Source of the DNA: Lachnospiraceae bacterium | GTDB taxonomy: Bacteria; Bacillota; Clostridia; Lachnospirales; Lachnospiraceae | Assembly (NCBI GenBank): GCA_017553035.1 | Contig: JAFZNE010000088.1 | Coordinates: 1 to 64,000, forward strand | Reading direction: 5' to 3' | DNA length: 64,000 nt | In this document: one piece after another, positions 18,151 through 26,798 of the stretch | How positions within the stretch are numbered: position 1 is the first letter of the stretch | How the letters are laid out: each line of letters opens with the position of its first letter | Notes under the pieces: generated by a model | Databases searched by the model: none | What the model was told of the DNA's origin: nothing | The model's input: only the letters and a program-made list of their open reading frames with translations | Program-made: the position numbers and the translations under genes

Positions 18151-19129
18151 TGTTTCTCTCCTCCTTATCAGGGTAGAAGCATCTTACTTTCTGATTCTCA
18201 TCCACCTGTACAAGCGGCGGCTCTTCCTGCAAGCACTTCTCGGTACAATATTTACATCTCGGCGCGAACTTGCAGCCCTTAGGAAGCGCAAGGGGATGCG
18301 GAACCACACCGGGAATGGGCTCAAGACGCTCATCCTCGACATCGAGTCTCGGGATTGAATGCATCAGGCCTTCCGTGTAAGGGTGGCTCATCTTCTGTTT
18401 ATGGAAAATAACTGAGGCAGGAGCATGTTCTACTACCTGGCCGCAGTACATAACCGCAACATCGTCCGCCATCTCGTTGATAACACCGAGGTCATGTGTG
18501 ATGAAAATGATAGCTGCGTTGGTACTCTTCTTCAGATCGTTCATCAGTTTCAGGATCTGTGCCTGGATCGTAACGTCCAGAGCCGTTGTAGGCTCGTCGG
18601 CGATAAGGATCTTGGGCTTGCAGGCAAGCGCCATCGCGATCATGACACGCTGACGCATACCGCCGGAAAGCTGGTGAGGATACTGCTTGATAACAACCTC
18701 GGGATTGGGGATCTGAACATCGCGCAGCATCTTGAGTGCCTGCTCATGCGCTTCTTTCTTGTTCATTCCCTGATGGATCATGAACGGCTCAGAAAGCTGT
18801 CTGTCTATCGAAAAGACAGGATTCAGGCTCGTCATGGGCTCCTGGAAAATAACCGAGATCAGGTTACCGCGGATCTCGTACATCTCTTTTTCAGAAAGCT
18901 TCGAAAGATCCTTTCCGTCAAAGATTATTGAACCGCTTTCAATGTAGCCGTTACCGTCAAGGAGCTGAAGGATACTCATCGCGCTGACGGACTTACCGGA
19001 ACCCGACTCTCCTACGATACCGATGGTCTTGCCGGCCTCGAGGGAGTAGGAAACGTCATTTACCGCCTTTACGATACCCTTCTTGGTCTTAAAAAATGTA
19101 TGTAAATTATTTACTTCAAGTAATGCCAT
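18116..19129 (-). CDS. oppD: OppD-type oligopeptide ABC ATPase
   Basis: 337 residues from the ATG at 19129, which has AGGGGG upstream; the frame extends further but into oppC. Walker A GESGSGKS (about 38-45), Q-loop FQEPMTSLNP, signature LSGGMRQRVMIAMAL, Walker B ILIADEPTTALD and H-loop ITHD are intact. The C-terminal oligopeptide-transporter tail has the CKFAPRCKYCTEKC cysteine pattern that in this family binds an iron-sulfur cluster. Unlike OppF, it is of ordinary length without an insertion. Confidence 0.95.
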   Translation of the reverse strand: MALLEVNNLHTFFKTKKGIVKAVNDVSYSLEAGKTIGIVGESGSGKSVSAMSILQLLDGNGYIESGSIIFDGKDLSKLSEKEMYEIRGNLISVIFQEPMTSLNPVFSIDRQLSEPFMIHQGMNKKEAHEQALKMLRDVQIPNPEVVIKQYPHQLSGGMRQRVMIAMALACKPKILIADEPTTALDVTIQAQILKLMNDLKKSTNAAIIFITHDLGVINEMADDVAVMYCGQVVEHAPASVIFHKQKMSHPYTEGLMHSIPRLDVEDERLEPIPGVVPHPLALPKGCKFAPRCKYCTEKCLQEEPPLVQVDENQKVRCFYPDKEERNSAEHKKITVNN

Positions 19130-19139
19130 ATGATCCCCC

Positions 19140-21107
19140 TTATCTATCGTTGCTGGACTTAGGGTCCATAACGTCACGAAGGGTGTCACCGATCGTGTTG
19201 ATGCAAACTGAGGTAAACACGAGGATTGCCGAAGTGAATACCCACTGCCACCAGAAGTTCTTTGCTGCCGTCGCGTTACTTGCCCTGGTCAGCATATTGC
19301 CCCAGCTCGGCTGAGGATAGTTAACACCGAATCCAAGGAAGGAAAGGCTGGTCTCGGTCTGCATTGAAGCAGCGAAGCTAAGAGTAACGCTTACCAGGAT
19401 AACCGAGATGATGTTGGGAAGGATATGCTTGAACGCAATACGTCTTTCCTTAACACCCATAGCCTGCGCGGCTGTAACATATTCGCTCTCACGCGCTACA
19501 AGGATCTGGGCACGCGTGATACTTGCGAATCCGGGCCACCCGAGTACACCCAGGATGACCATGATCATAAACAGTCGTTCATTGGTCGTAAATGACATCT
19601 GAGCAATGATCGATGTAAGGATCATCATGATAGGAATGGTAGGAATGGAGCTGAATACCTCCGCCATACGCATGATAAGGATATCAACCCAGCTTCCGTA
19701 GTATCCTGCAAGACATCCGAGGATAACACCGATGATTACTTCGATGATAACAGCAACCGCACCTACTGTCATCGTGATACGTCCGCCTGCGATAACACGT
19801 TCGAAAATATCGGCTCCGACATCGTCGGTACCGAAGAGGAATCCCTTAAGGCCCCATGCTTTCATGAAGTCACCGTTCGAATCAACCGCATAGTTCTGGA
19901 ATGAACCTGCATAGATCGCGCTGACACCGGTAAGGTTCTTGGGAACCTGTGCCTGATAATAATGGTCGCCGCCGAACGAATATACATTACCTTTATCGGT
20001 AAGGCAGGTATAATGATAGTTTCCTGCCTTGATATCAACTACCTGCTCTCCTTCGGGGATCACGGGAACATCGATCGAATCTGACGGAAAATCGCCCGAA
20101 AGTGCTATAGAGCCATCGTCAAGCAGCATACATATACTGCTTGTAGCTGCGGTGATCTCTACGATCTTACGGCCGCTCAGGAAAGTAAACATCTTCTCGG
20201 TCTCGCCGCCGATGGAAGTCTTGGCCATCGCATAAAGACCCTTTGTACCTGTAACGATGCTGTTTCTCTTACTGTCGATACCTACAATGTAGTTAAGTGT
20301 GAAATCGATATCTACGATGTTCTCCCTTTCCAGGAAGTAATCCATATTGGAATAAGCCTGTTTATTACCCCAGATATAGACCTTGCCGTCATCCATAAGG
20401 ATCGCGCTGGCCTGATATCCGCAGGTAAGCTTCTTTACATGTGCAACATCGATACCGTTGTTATACAGTTCCTCGGGCATTGCCTCTATGGTCGGGCTGT
20501 TGATCGAATTTTCGGAACGTCCGAACTGTCCGAAACGGTCATTGCCCCATCCGTAGATCTTACCTGTTTCAGAGATCGCTATGATATGGTCAACACCTGC
20601 AGCTACCATTGCGATCTTATCATTCTCGACTTCTTCCGGAACCGCAACAGTTGCGTCGGAAGCACCGATCTTCTTACATCCCCATACATAAACCTTGCCT
20701 GCATTTGAGAGACCTACAGTGAAGGGACCGTAGCTGTCGATCATCTTGATATCGTTCTTGAGCTCCGAAGGAACCTTCATCATAGAACGGTTCGGAGGCA
20801 GGTTCTTCAATGTTACTTCCGTATATGAATCGGAATACTTCTCCATAAACAGAGGTCCGATAAATACGATAGCGAACATTATCAATACAACAAATACCGA
20901 AACGACCGCGAATTTCCTTGAAGTGAATCTCTGAAAAGCCTGTTTTCCGGGACTGACGATCAGGTCAGAGTCATCCGGTACAGAATCATCACTTTTTTGA
21001 TCTTTAAAGAACCATTTTTCCTCATACTTGACGCCCATGAAGAATCTTACGAACCAGCGTGCAAGCTTGCGGAATATATTTTCCGGTTTTTTATTATCTT
21101 TTGCCAT
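19140..21107 (-). CDS. oppC: OppC-type permease with RCC1-like propeller in its outer loop
   Basis: 655 residues, over twice the usual OppC (~300). Start ATG 21107 has AAGGAGG five bases upstream. Residues 1-65 are a cytoplasmic lead, 66-86 is membrane helix 1. Residues ~118-420 carry RCC1-type repeats: GKVYVWG, GKIYGWGNDRFGQFG, GKVYIWGN, GNVYSFGG and a closing MKAWG, alternating with VAAGVDHIIAI- and DIKAGNYHYTCL-like strands. The normal OppC sequence resumes at GTDDVGADIFERVIAGGR (426-443), followed by the remaining helices and the EAA loop (AAQAMGVKERRIAFKHILPN). By OppC topology the propeller faces outside the cell. Its ligand is unknown; peptide, wall or binding-protein docking are all possible. 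Confidence 0.93.
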   Translation of the reverse strand: MAKDNKKPENIFRKLARWFVRFFMGVKYEEKWFFKDQKSDDSVPDDSDLIVSPGKQAFQRFTSRKFAVVSVFVVLIMFAIVFIGPLFMEKYSDSYTEVTLKNLPPNRSMMKVPSELKNDIKMIDSYGPFTVGLSNAGKVYVWGCKKIGASDATVAVPEEVENDKIAMVAAGVDHIIAISETGKIYGWGNDRFGQFGRSENSINSPTIEAMPEELYNNGIDVAHVKKLTCGYQASAILMDDGKVYIWGNKQAYSNMDYFLERENIVDIDFTLNYIVGIDSKRNSIVTGTKGLYAMAKTSIGGETEKMFTFLSGRKIVEITAATSSICMLLDDGSIALSGDFPSDSIDVPVIPEGEQVVDIKAGNYHYTCLTDKGNVYSFGGDHYYQAQVPKNLTGVSAIYAGSFQNYAVDSNGDFMKAWGLKGFLFGTDDVGADIFERVIAGGRITMTVGAVAVIIEVIIGVILGCLAGYYGSWVDILIMRMAEVFSSIPTIPIMMILTSIIAQMSFTTNERLFMIMVILGVLGWPGFASITRAQILVARESEYVTAAQAMGVKERRIAFKHILPNIISVILVSVTLSFAASMQTETSLSFLGFGVNYPQPSWGNMLTRASNATAAKNFWWQWVFTSAILVFTSVCINTIGDTLRDVMDPKSSNDR

Positions 21108-21117
21108 GTCCGCCTCC

Positions 21118-22161
21118 TTACCTGCTGATACGTACTCTCGGGTCAACTATGCCGTAGCACAGGTCGCTCACAAGGTTGGCGACAAGACCGATAAACACAT
21201 AAACTATGTTAATAAACATTATCAGATCATAATCCGCATTTTTGACCGCATTGTAGAACAGAAGTCCCATTCCCTTGAAACCGAACATCGTCTCCAACAT
21301 GATCGCACCGCCGATGATCCCGAAGAAACCGCCTACAAATATCGAAACAAGGGGAACAAGCGCATTGCGCCATGCATGTGAATAGATGACAGTCTTCTCT
21401 TTAAGTCCCTTGGCTCTTGCCGTACGAATACAGTCAAGGCTCAGAGCATCGATCATAGAAGCTCTTGTAATACGGGTGACACTTGCAAGGCCGCCGAATG
21501 TAAGACAGATCAGAGGAAGTGCCGTATAATAGAGAGTGTCCAGAATTGCTCTCATCCCGTGATAATCACTTCCCGGCGTCTTCATACCCTGAACCGGGAA
21601 TATATGAAGTATCGACGAGAACAGCAGGATGAACATGATATATGTAATAAAGGACGGCGTCGAAAATCCGATCAGTGAGACAAACTGTACTCCCCGATCG
21701 AATCCCGTTCCTTTCTTTACAGCACATTTTATACCAAGGAGGATCGTGATCGCCAGAATAAGCACTTCGGACAGTGCACCGATGATCATCGAATTGCGCA
21801 GATAGGGTCCGATCAGCTCTATAACGGGCTTATTATGCTCGTATGAGAAGCCGAAATTACCCTGGAAGATGCCGTTGCATTTGCCGTCATATAACGGATA
21901 TACACCTACCCATCTTAAGTAAAGAACAAGATTGTTATTGGTATCCGTTCCGTAACGCCTCTGGTACTTTAAATAAAGTTCGTCGAACTTGGCGTCACGC
22001 TGGTCGGCCGGAATACTGTTCTTCAATCCCTGTAACTCCGTTTTGGCATCGGTATAAGCCCTGTTCGCGGGCATGAGCCTGTACAGGTTGAACAAAAGAA
22101 ATGATAACAGTACAAAGACCGCCAAAATGTAGAAGCATCTCTTTGCTATGTATCTACCCAT
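21118..22161 (-). CDS. oppB: OppB-type peptide ABC permease
   Basis: 347 residues. Helix 1 at about 10-28, then an extracytoplasmic loop of about 75 residues (AYTDAKTELQ to GNFGFSYEHNKPV) that is longer than in standard OppB (~306 residues), then five helices. The cytoplasmic EAA loop reads IRTARAKGLKEKTVIYSHAWRN, and LETMFGFKGMG is a family signature. Ribosome site AGAGGGGAG. It is followed 10 bases later by oppC. Confidence 0.93.
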   Translation of the reverse strand: MGRYIAKRCFYILAVFVLLSFLLFNLYRLMPANRAYTDAKTELQGLKNSIPADQRDAKFDELYLKYQRRYGTDTNNNLVLYLRWVGVYPLYDGKCNGIFQGNFGFSYEHNKPVIELIGPYLRNSMIIGALSEVLILAITILLGIKCAVKKGTGFDRGVQFVSLIGFSTPSFITYIMFILLFSSILHIFPVQGMKTPGSDYHGMRAILDTLYYTALPLICLTFGGLASVTRITRASMIDALSLDCIRTARAKGLKEKTVIYSHAWRNALVPLVSIFVGGFFGIIGGAIMLETMFGFKGMGLLFYNAVKNADYDLIMFINIVYVFIGLVANLVSDLCYGIVDPRVRISR

Positions 22162-22280
22162 TATTTTTCTCCCCTCTTTTTTACAATACTTCTGCGAAAT
22201 ACAGATATCAACCCCGGCTTCGGTACAAAGATCAACCGCAGGTAGTATCTGTCCTTCGCACGAGCATTGTTAGCGCAATA

Positions 22281-22308
22281 ATATCCGGCGGCGGCTGCCG
22301 CCGGATAT
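22281..22308 (-). other. Intercistronic stem-loop between oppA and oppB
   Basis: A perfect 12-bp inverted repeat, ATATCCGGCGGC and GCCGCCGGATAT with loop GGCT, 26 bases past the oppA stop. No T-run follows on the minus strand, so it is more likely an mRNA-stabilising or partial attenuation structure giving excess binding protein than a full terminator. Confidence 0.75.
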
Positions 22309-22334
22309 CATCAAATTTAATTTTTTAAAACTGA

Positions 22335-24650
22335 TTATTTAAGCCAGAAGATATCAGCAGAATCCTTGATGTAGTATGCCGAATAATCCTCATAAAGGCT
22401 GGGATCAATAGTCAGGTTGAAGCTGTAATCATATACTGCTGAGTTGAAACCTGTTGCAAAGTTGAATGCGCAGTACATAGGTGTTCCTGCATAGTAGCCG
22501 TATACAGCTGCCTGATAGAGCTCATCAAGCATGGGTGCGAAATCACCGGTTGTATTGTAAACAACCATACCGGCTGTCTTAACATTGTCATTGGTCTTGA
22601 AACCGGTCTGAAGAAGATCGGTGAACTCGTTGTCAACAGTACCGTACCAGTTGATTACGAGAGGCATATAGTAATCATCGCCAACCTGAGTGGTCTTGTA
22701 GGTTCCGTCAACTGACTGATAATTCTTATCGTTCTCGGTGATAACATCGCCGGGGATCTTCTTATAACGAACGCCCTCTTTGTACTCGGAGCCGTCTGCT
22801 GCGTAGATCCAGCCACCCTCTTCGAGAACTGCGATAGCGCTGTCTGCAGATGTTGCATATGCGTCAAGTACCATACCCTGAGCAACAGCTGCCTTGTACA
22901 TCCATGAACCCTTGTAGTAAGGTCCGTCTACAACACCGCCGTAACCACCGGTGAAGTCCTTAGCGAACTTAGCACGATCCATGCAGTATGCGATCGCCTG
23001 ACGAACTTCCTGGAACTGAGCGGGGCCATAGTCAGCACGGAATCCGAGCTTACCATAACCTGCACGGCTGTAGTGTGTATAAACATATGCGCCGTTAGAA
23101 CCATCGGCAAGTGAAAGAGCTTCATCAGTAGCTGCGCCACCGGTGATAGCTGCGATAACGTCAAGACCGCCTGCCTTGAAGTCTTCAAGCTGGGTAGCCG
23201 CAACGACCTTCTTGTAGATGATCTTTTCGATCGAAGGAACAGTGCCTTCATAGTTGCCCTTGTAGTAATTATTCTTTACAAGAACTGCGGTACTGTCAGT
23301 GGTATCAAAGCTCTTTACACAGTAAGGGCCTGAGTAAGGATACTTAGCATAAGCAGCCTCTGAAGTATCGGTTGCTGTAGCCTTGATAAGAGCTGCCTTC
23401 TCGAAGTTGCCTTCGCTGTCCTTCTTGTAGAAGGAATCGGTAAGGTAAGCGCCGTTACCGTCATCCTTAACCTCTGCATCGCCGATCCAAGCTGCTGCAT
23501 AAGTAGCTGAGAATGATGCGTAGGTGATATCATAGAAATAAGGGATATAATCGGGAGCGATAGTTACTGAGAATGTGTAATCGTCATACATTCTGAGACC
23601 AGCCATCTCCTTGGTACCTTCTGTAGAATCGGGACCAACGTATTTGTTGTAATCGTCATATCCTACAACGGTTGTACCGGTAACCTGCTTGCCGCTTGCC
23701 TGAGTAGCAACCTGGCTGTAGAAAGCAAGTGAGAATGCAAGGTAATCCTTAGCGGTAACAGGGCTGCCATCTGAGAACTTCAGATCTTCCTTGATCTTGA
23801 TCTTGAAGGTCTTGGATCCGTCAGCGTTAACTGTCTCTTCATGAGAATCAACAACGTAGTTGTTCCAGGTATATCCACCCTCTTTAGTCCTTGAAACAGT
23901 CTCAAGTCCTGAAATAAGGCCGTTTACATCACTATCTGATGATCCGGGGCTTGACTTACCAAATGTAGGATAACGGAACTGTCCTGAAAGTTCGGTAGAG
24001 CTGCCGAGAATGATGCCGTTATCTTCCTTGGAACTTGTCCAGTCGATAAGAGCGTCAGCAGGGCTCCAGTAAGGGTTGGTGGGATGCTCCTGAACTCCGC
24101 CGATCTTAGCATTGTACAGATCATAGTACTCGTTTGAGTAAAGCGGAACTTCGGGAAGAAGTGCATTCCAACGGGTGATATAGAGTCTCCACCATGCAGC
24201 ATATACATCATCAGCGGTCTTGTAATCACCTGCAGGCTCATTGTTGTAAACCATTGCAAATGAAAGGAAATCAAGACCAAGAAGATGCTGCTCGCCGTCT
24301 ACGGTAATATAACCGAAACCGGTCTCGGGATCTTCTTCAACATCAGCGATGGTAATCTGCTTACCAACGTGATCATAGAGAGATTCGTAATCGGTGCCAT
24401 ACTCTTTGTTTGCAAGAGTCATAACATCGAACTCGTTGCACCAGTACTCTTCAACAGGATCAACCGTTGCTACGGGATCGGGAGTAGTCTGGTTGTTGTC
24501 GGGTGCGTTTGTAACTGCATTGGTAGTTGCGGGTGTATCTGTAGGTGCAGTGGTAGGTGTGTTCTCGGTCTTATCCTTTGAACAAGCTACCATCGATACA
24601 ACAAGTACCAATGAAAGTAACAAAGCAACGACTTTGTTAATCTTTTTCAT
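22335..24650 (-). CDS. oppA: Oligopeptide-type ABC substrate-binding lipoprotein
   Basis: 771 residues, longer than usual OppA (~540-600). A lipoprotein signal ends in SMVAC with the lipidated cysteine at 23, followed by a Thr/Pro/Asn-rich linker (to about residue 65). Residues ~70-200 are an extra N-terminal portion; the SBP family 5 core follows, with LKFSDGSPVTAKDYLAFSL, AYCMDRAKF and IAVLEEGGW. It captures peptides outside the cell for OppBC. Ribosome site AAAGGAGGAG. A consensus-like promoter and a group of TTACGT palindromes lie upstream, so oppA is the first gene of the operon. Confidence 0.93.
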   Translation of the reverse strand: MKKINKVVALLLSLVLVVSMVACSKDKTENTPTTAPTDTPATTNAVTNAPDNNQTTPDPVATVDPVEEYWCNEFDVMTLANKEYGTDYESLYDHVGKQITIADVEEDPETGFGYITVDGEQHLLGLDFLSFAMVYNNEPAGDYKTADDVYAAWWRLYITRWNALLPEVPLYSNEYYDLYNAKIGGVQEHPTNPYWSPADALIDWTSSKEDNGIILGSSTELSGQFRYPTFGKSSPGSSDSDVNGLISGLETVSRTKEGGYTWNNYVVDSHEETVNADGSKTFKIKIKEDLKFSDGSPVTAKDYLAFSLAFYSQVATQASGKQVTGTTVVGYDDYNKYVGPDSTEGTKEMAGLRMYDDYTFSVTIAPDYIPYFYDITYASFSATYAAAWIGDAEVKDDGNGAYLTDSFYKKDSEGNFEKAALIKATATDTSEAAYAKYPYSGPYCVKSFDTTDSTAVLVKNNYYKGNYEGTVPSIEKIIYKKVVAATQLEDFKAGGLDVIAAITGGAATDEALSLADGSNGAYVYTHYSRAGYGKLGFRADYGPAQFQEVRQAIAYCMDRAKFAKDFTGGYGGVVDGPYYKGSWMYKAAVAQGMVLDAYATSADSAIAVLEEGGWIYAADGSEYKEGVRYKKIPGDVITENDKNYQSVDGTYKTTQVGDDYYMPLVINWYGTVDNEFTDLLQTGFKTNDNVKTAGMVVYNTTGDFAPMLDELYQAAVYGYYAGTPMYCAFNFATGFNSAVYDYSFNLTIDPSLYEDYSAYYIKDSADIFWLK

Positions 24651-24714
24651 GTTTCTCCTCCTTTAAATTTAACACATTGTCGCAGTAAAGTGTAACTCTA
24701 CATGCAATATTATT

Positions 24715-24742
24715 ATTATATCTAAAAGTTTTTTCTTGTCAA
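24715..24742 (-). promoter_or_regulatory. Promoter of the opp operon
   Basis: Minus-strand TTGACA (24737-24742), 16-base spacer, TATAAT (24715-24720), about 65 bases before the oppA ATG. Both hexamers are exact sigma-A consensus. Confidence 0.85.
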
Positions 24743-24777
24743 GAATTTTATTGTTTGACGCGCAACAGCCTTAAAGT

Positions 24778-24838
24778 GTTACGTTATTTCACGTAAAAAG
24801 AGGCTGTTTTACGTGATTTCGGCCATTTTTAACGTAAC
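24778..24838. promoter_or_regulatory. Nested palindromes with four ACGT-core half-sites upstream of opp
   Basis: GTTACGTT (24778-24785) pairs with AACGTAAC (24831-24838); inside, TCACGTAAAA (24789-24798) pairs with TTTTACGTGA (24807-24816) around an 8-base loop. It begins 36 bases upstream of the -35 box. It lacks a terminator T-run in either direction, so a regulator-binding region is the better guess. Confidence 0.55.
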
Positions 24839-24842
24839 AAAA

Positions 24843-24904
24843 ACCTCATCCGCTGACTAAACACGTTTTCCTTAAGAAGAAGGTGTTTAGTCGGCAGATG
24901 AGGT
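24843..24904 (-). terminator. Terminator of the HlyD/FtsX/ATPase operon
   Basis: A 22-bp stem (ACCTCATC...TAAACAC with GTGTTTAGTC...GAGGT) with two mismatched positions and an 18-base loop, followed on the minus strand by TTTTTG. It shares the GATGAGGTGTA end with the hairpins at 33015 and 60768. Confidence 0.85.
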
Positions 24905-24927
24905 GTATTCATATTATAATATAATTC

Positions 24928-26016
24928 TTATTCTTTTTCACTTTCAGCCTGTTTGCTTCCCGGAGCGGACAGTACTATCTTATCGTCTTCCATCGCTACC
25001 AGGATCTTGTTGTCCTCGAGCGCCAGTTCATCGAGCATATGTCTCGGGATCTGAAGTCTTCCGGCCCTGTCGATGATCGAGAACTCTTCCTGTGTATCCT
25101 CTTCCATCCAGTTGACCTTGCCTGTGCCGAATGCATTGGTGTACTTCTCTTTCAGGATCCTTTCGCTGCTGATCTTGCCGTCGCGGATCGCAACAACACG
25201 GTTAACCTTCTTCGAAAGCTCCACATCGTGGGTTACTATGATGATCGTCTGGCCGTATTCGCTGTTGAGTCTTCTGAATACGTCGAAAATGTAATCTGCG
25301 GTCTTTCTGTCTACCGAACCTGTCGGCTCGTCCGCAAGAAGCAGCTTGGGCCTGTTGGCAAGTGCTATCGCGATCGCGATCCTCTGCTGTTCACCGCCTG
25401 AGAGCTGTGACAGACGGCTGTTCTTGCGGTGGCTCATCCCGACCAGGTCGAGCAGCTCATCAGCCGTCTCTCTTCTTTCCTTGTCGCTGACATCCGTAAG
25501 GAGCATCGGGGTCACGATGTTCTCGAACGCCGTCATATAGGGAAGCAGGTTACGTCCGTTGTTCTGCCATACGAAGCCTACCGTACTGCGTTTATACAGA
25601 TCCTTCTCCTTCTGGCTCAGCTTGAAAAGATTCCTTCCGTCAACATAGAGCTTGCCCGCGCTCGGCTCATCCAGACATCCGAGCATGTTCAGGAATGTAG
25701 ACTTTCCCGAACCACTGTTACCGATGATCGCGGTCAGCTCACCCTTTTCGACTTTAAGATCGAGTCCCTGCAGCGCAAGTACCTCGATGTCGATGGTCTT
25801 GTAGATCTTTACAAGGTTCTCCGCAAGCACCATGGGAGTATTGGGATCGGATTCGGGAGCAGCATCTTTTTTATCGGCTTTACCCTTTTTATCATCGGAA
25901 TCTGAACCCGTAGTTTCGGATACAGTTGCTTCAGCAGTATCATTTGCGGCTGTGGTAACGTTCTCTTTCACTTCGATCTGATCCGCTTTCGTTTTATCTT
26001 TTTTCTTATTAAACAT
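24928..26016 (-). CDS. ABC ATPase of MacB/LolD type with AbrB-like C-terminal domain
   Basis: 362 residues from the ATG at 26016 (GAGG six bases upstream; in-frame starts at 26028 and 26037 lack one). Residues 1-60 are a charged Lys/Asp/Glu/Thr-rich lead. The ATPase follows: Walker A GNSGSGKST (99-107), signature LSGGEQQRIAIAIAL, Walker B LLLADEPTGSVD, H-loop VTHD. Residues ~310-350 (SIIDRAGRLQIPRHMLDELA, then KILVAMEDDKIVLS) resemble the swapped-hairpin fold of AbrB/SpoVT/MazE proteins. A DNA-binding or dimerising role for that tail is inference. It works with the FtsX-type permease encoded upstream in the operon. Confidence 0.9.
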   Translation of the reverse strand: MFNKKKDKTKADQIEVKENVTTAANDTAEATVSETTGSDSDDKKGKADKKDAAPESDPNTPMVLAENLVKIYKTIDIEVLALQGLDLKVEKGELTAIIGNSGSGKSTFLNMLGCLDEPSAGKLYVDGRNLFKLSQKEKDLYKRSTVGFVWQNNGRNLLPYMTAFENIVTPMLLTDVSDKERRETADELLDLVGMSHRKNSRLSQLSGGEQQRIAIAIALANRPKLLLADEPTGSVDRKTADYIFDVFRRLNSEYGQTIIIVTHDVELSKKVNRVVAIRDGKISSERILKEKYTNAFGTGKVNWMEEDTQEEFSIIDRAGRLQIPRHMLDELALEDNKILVAMEDDKIVLSAPGSKQAESEKE

Positions 26017-26086
26017 ATAAGACCTCATTTTACTCAATGTTTAGAAATATACCTCATTCATCAGCATTTTGAGAATACATCTTGTT

Positions 26087-26773
26087 TCAGGTTTCCGGCT
26101 GCTCTATCTCTCCGCCTACGATCGTATATGCGGCATCACCGGCCGACATCAGCGAAGTATCATGTGTTGTCATGACGAAGGTAACGCCCTCTTCTTTTAC
26201 AAGATTCTTGAAAATGTTGACTACATTGATCGCCGTCTGGCTGTCAAGCTCGGCCGTAGGCTCATCCGCAAAAATAATATCGGGCTGATGGGCGATGGCT
26301 CTCGCAATGGCAACACGCTGCTGCTCACCACCGGAAAGTTCCTGCGGCATGTGATCTACACGCGCCGCAAGTCCCACCATTTTGAGACACGTGTTTACTC
26401 TTTCCTTGCGATTCCCTTTGAAATCGGAAAGTCTCAGGGCAAACTCAACATTTTCATATACCGTCATCATCGGTATCAGCGATACCGACTGAAATACGAA
26501 TCCGAAATGCTTGCGGCGCAGCTTCTCTCTCTGGTCTTCACTCATTGCGATGATGTCCTTGTCGCCGAAGCGAAGGCTTCCCGATGTAGGAGCATCCAGA
26601 GCTCCGAGAATGTTCATGAGCGTGGTCTTACCCGAACCGGAGGGGCCTTTAAGGATCGTAAGCGCCCCTTTCGGGATATCGACACTCACGTCCTTCAGGA
26701 CATGGATCGAGTTGCCGCCAGACAGTTCGAAAATGCGGTTTATCTTATTTGCGACAATAATATTTTCCTGCAT
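26087..26773 (-). CDS. ABC transporter ATPase, MacB/LolD type
   Basis: 228 residues from the ATG at 26773 (CAGGAG eight bases upstream; the frame opens 13 codons earlier inside a gap). Walker A GPSGSGKTT, Q-loop FVFQSVSLIPM, signature LSGGEQQRVAIARAI, Walker B IIFADEPTAELD and H-loop TTHD are complete. It lies 25 bases after the permease and 70 bases before the second ATPase gene, so the permease may be driven by a heterodimer of the two. Confidence 0.93.
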   Translation of the reverse strand: MQENIIVANKINRIFELSGGNSIHVLKDVSVDIPKGALTILKGPSGSGKTTLMNILGALDAPTSGSLRFGDKDIIAMSEDQREKLRRKHFGFVFQSVSLIPMMTVYENVEFALRLSDFKGNRKERVNTCLKMVGLAARVDHMPQELSGGEQQRVAIARAIAHQPDIIFADEPTAELDSQTAINVVNIFKNLVKEEGVTFVMTTHDTSLMSAGDAAYTIVGGEIEQPET

Positions 26774-26798
26774 TGCAAATCTCCTGTAACCGTAACAA

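Noticed and set aside
19130..19189. Longer OppD start overlapping oppC
   Set aside because: The ATG at 19129 has a proper AGGGGG site and matches the usual OppD N-terminus.
24843..24904. Hairpin as a possible tRNA or small RNA gene
   Set aside because: It is a single long stem with a downstream T-run, placed right after an operon end; a terminator explains it.
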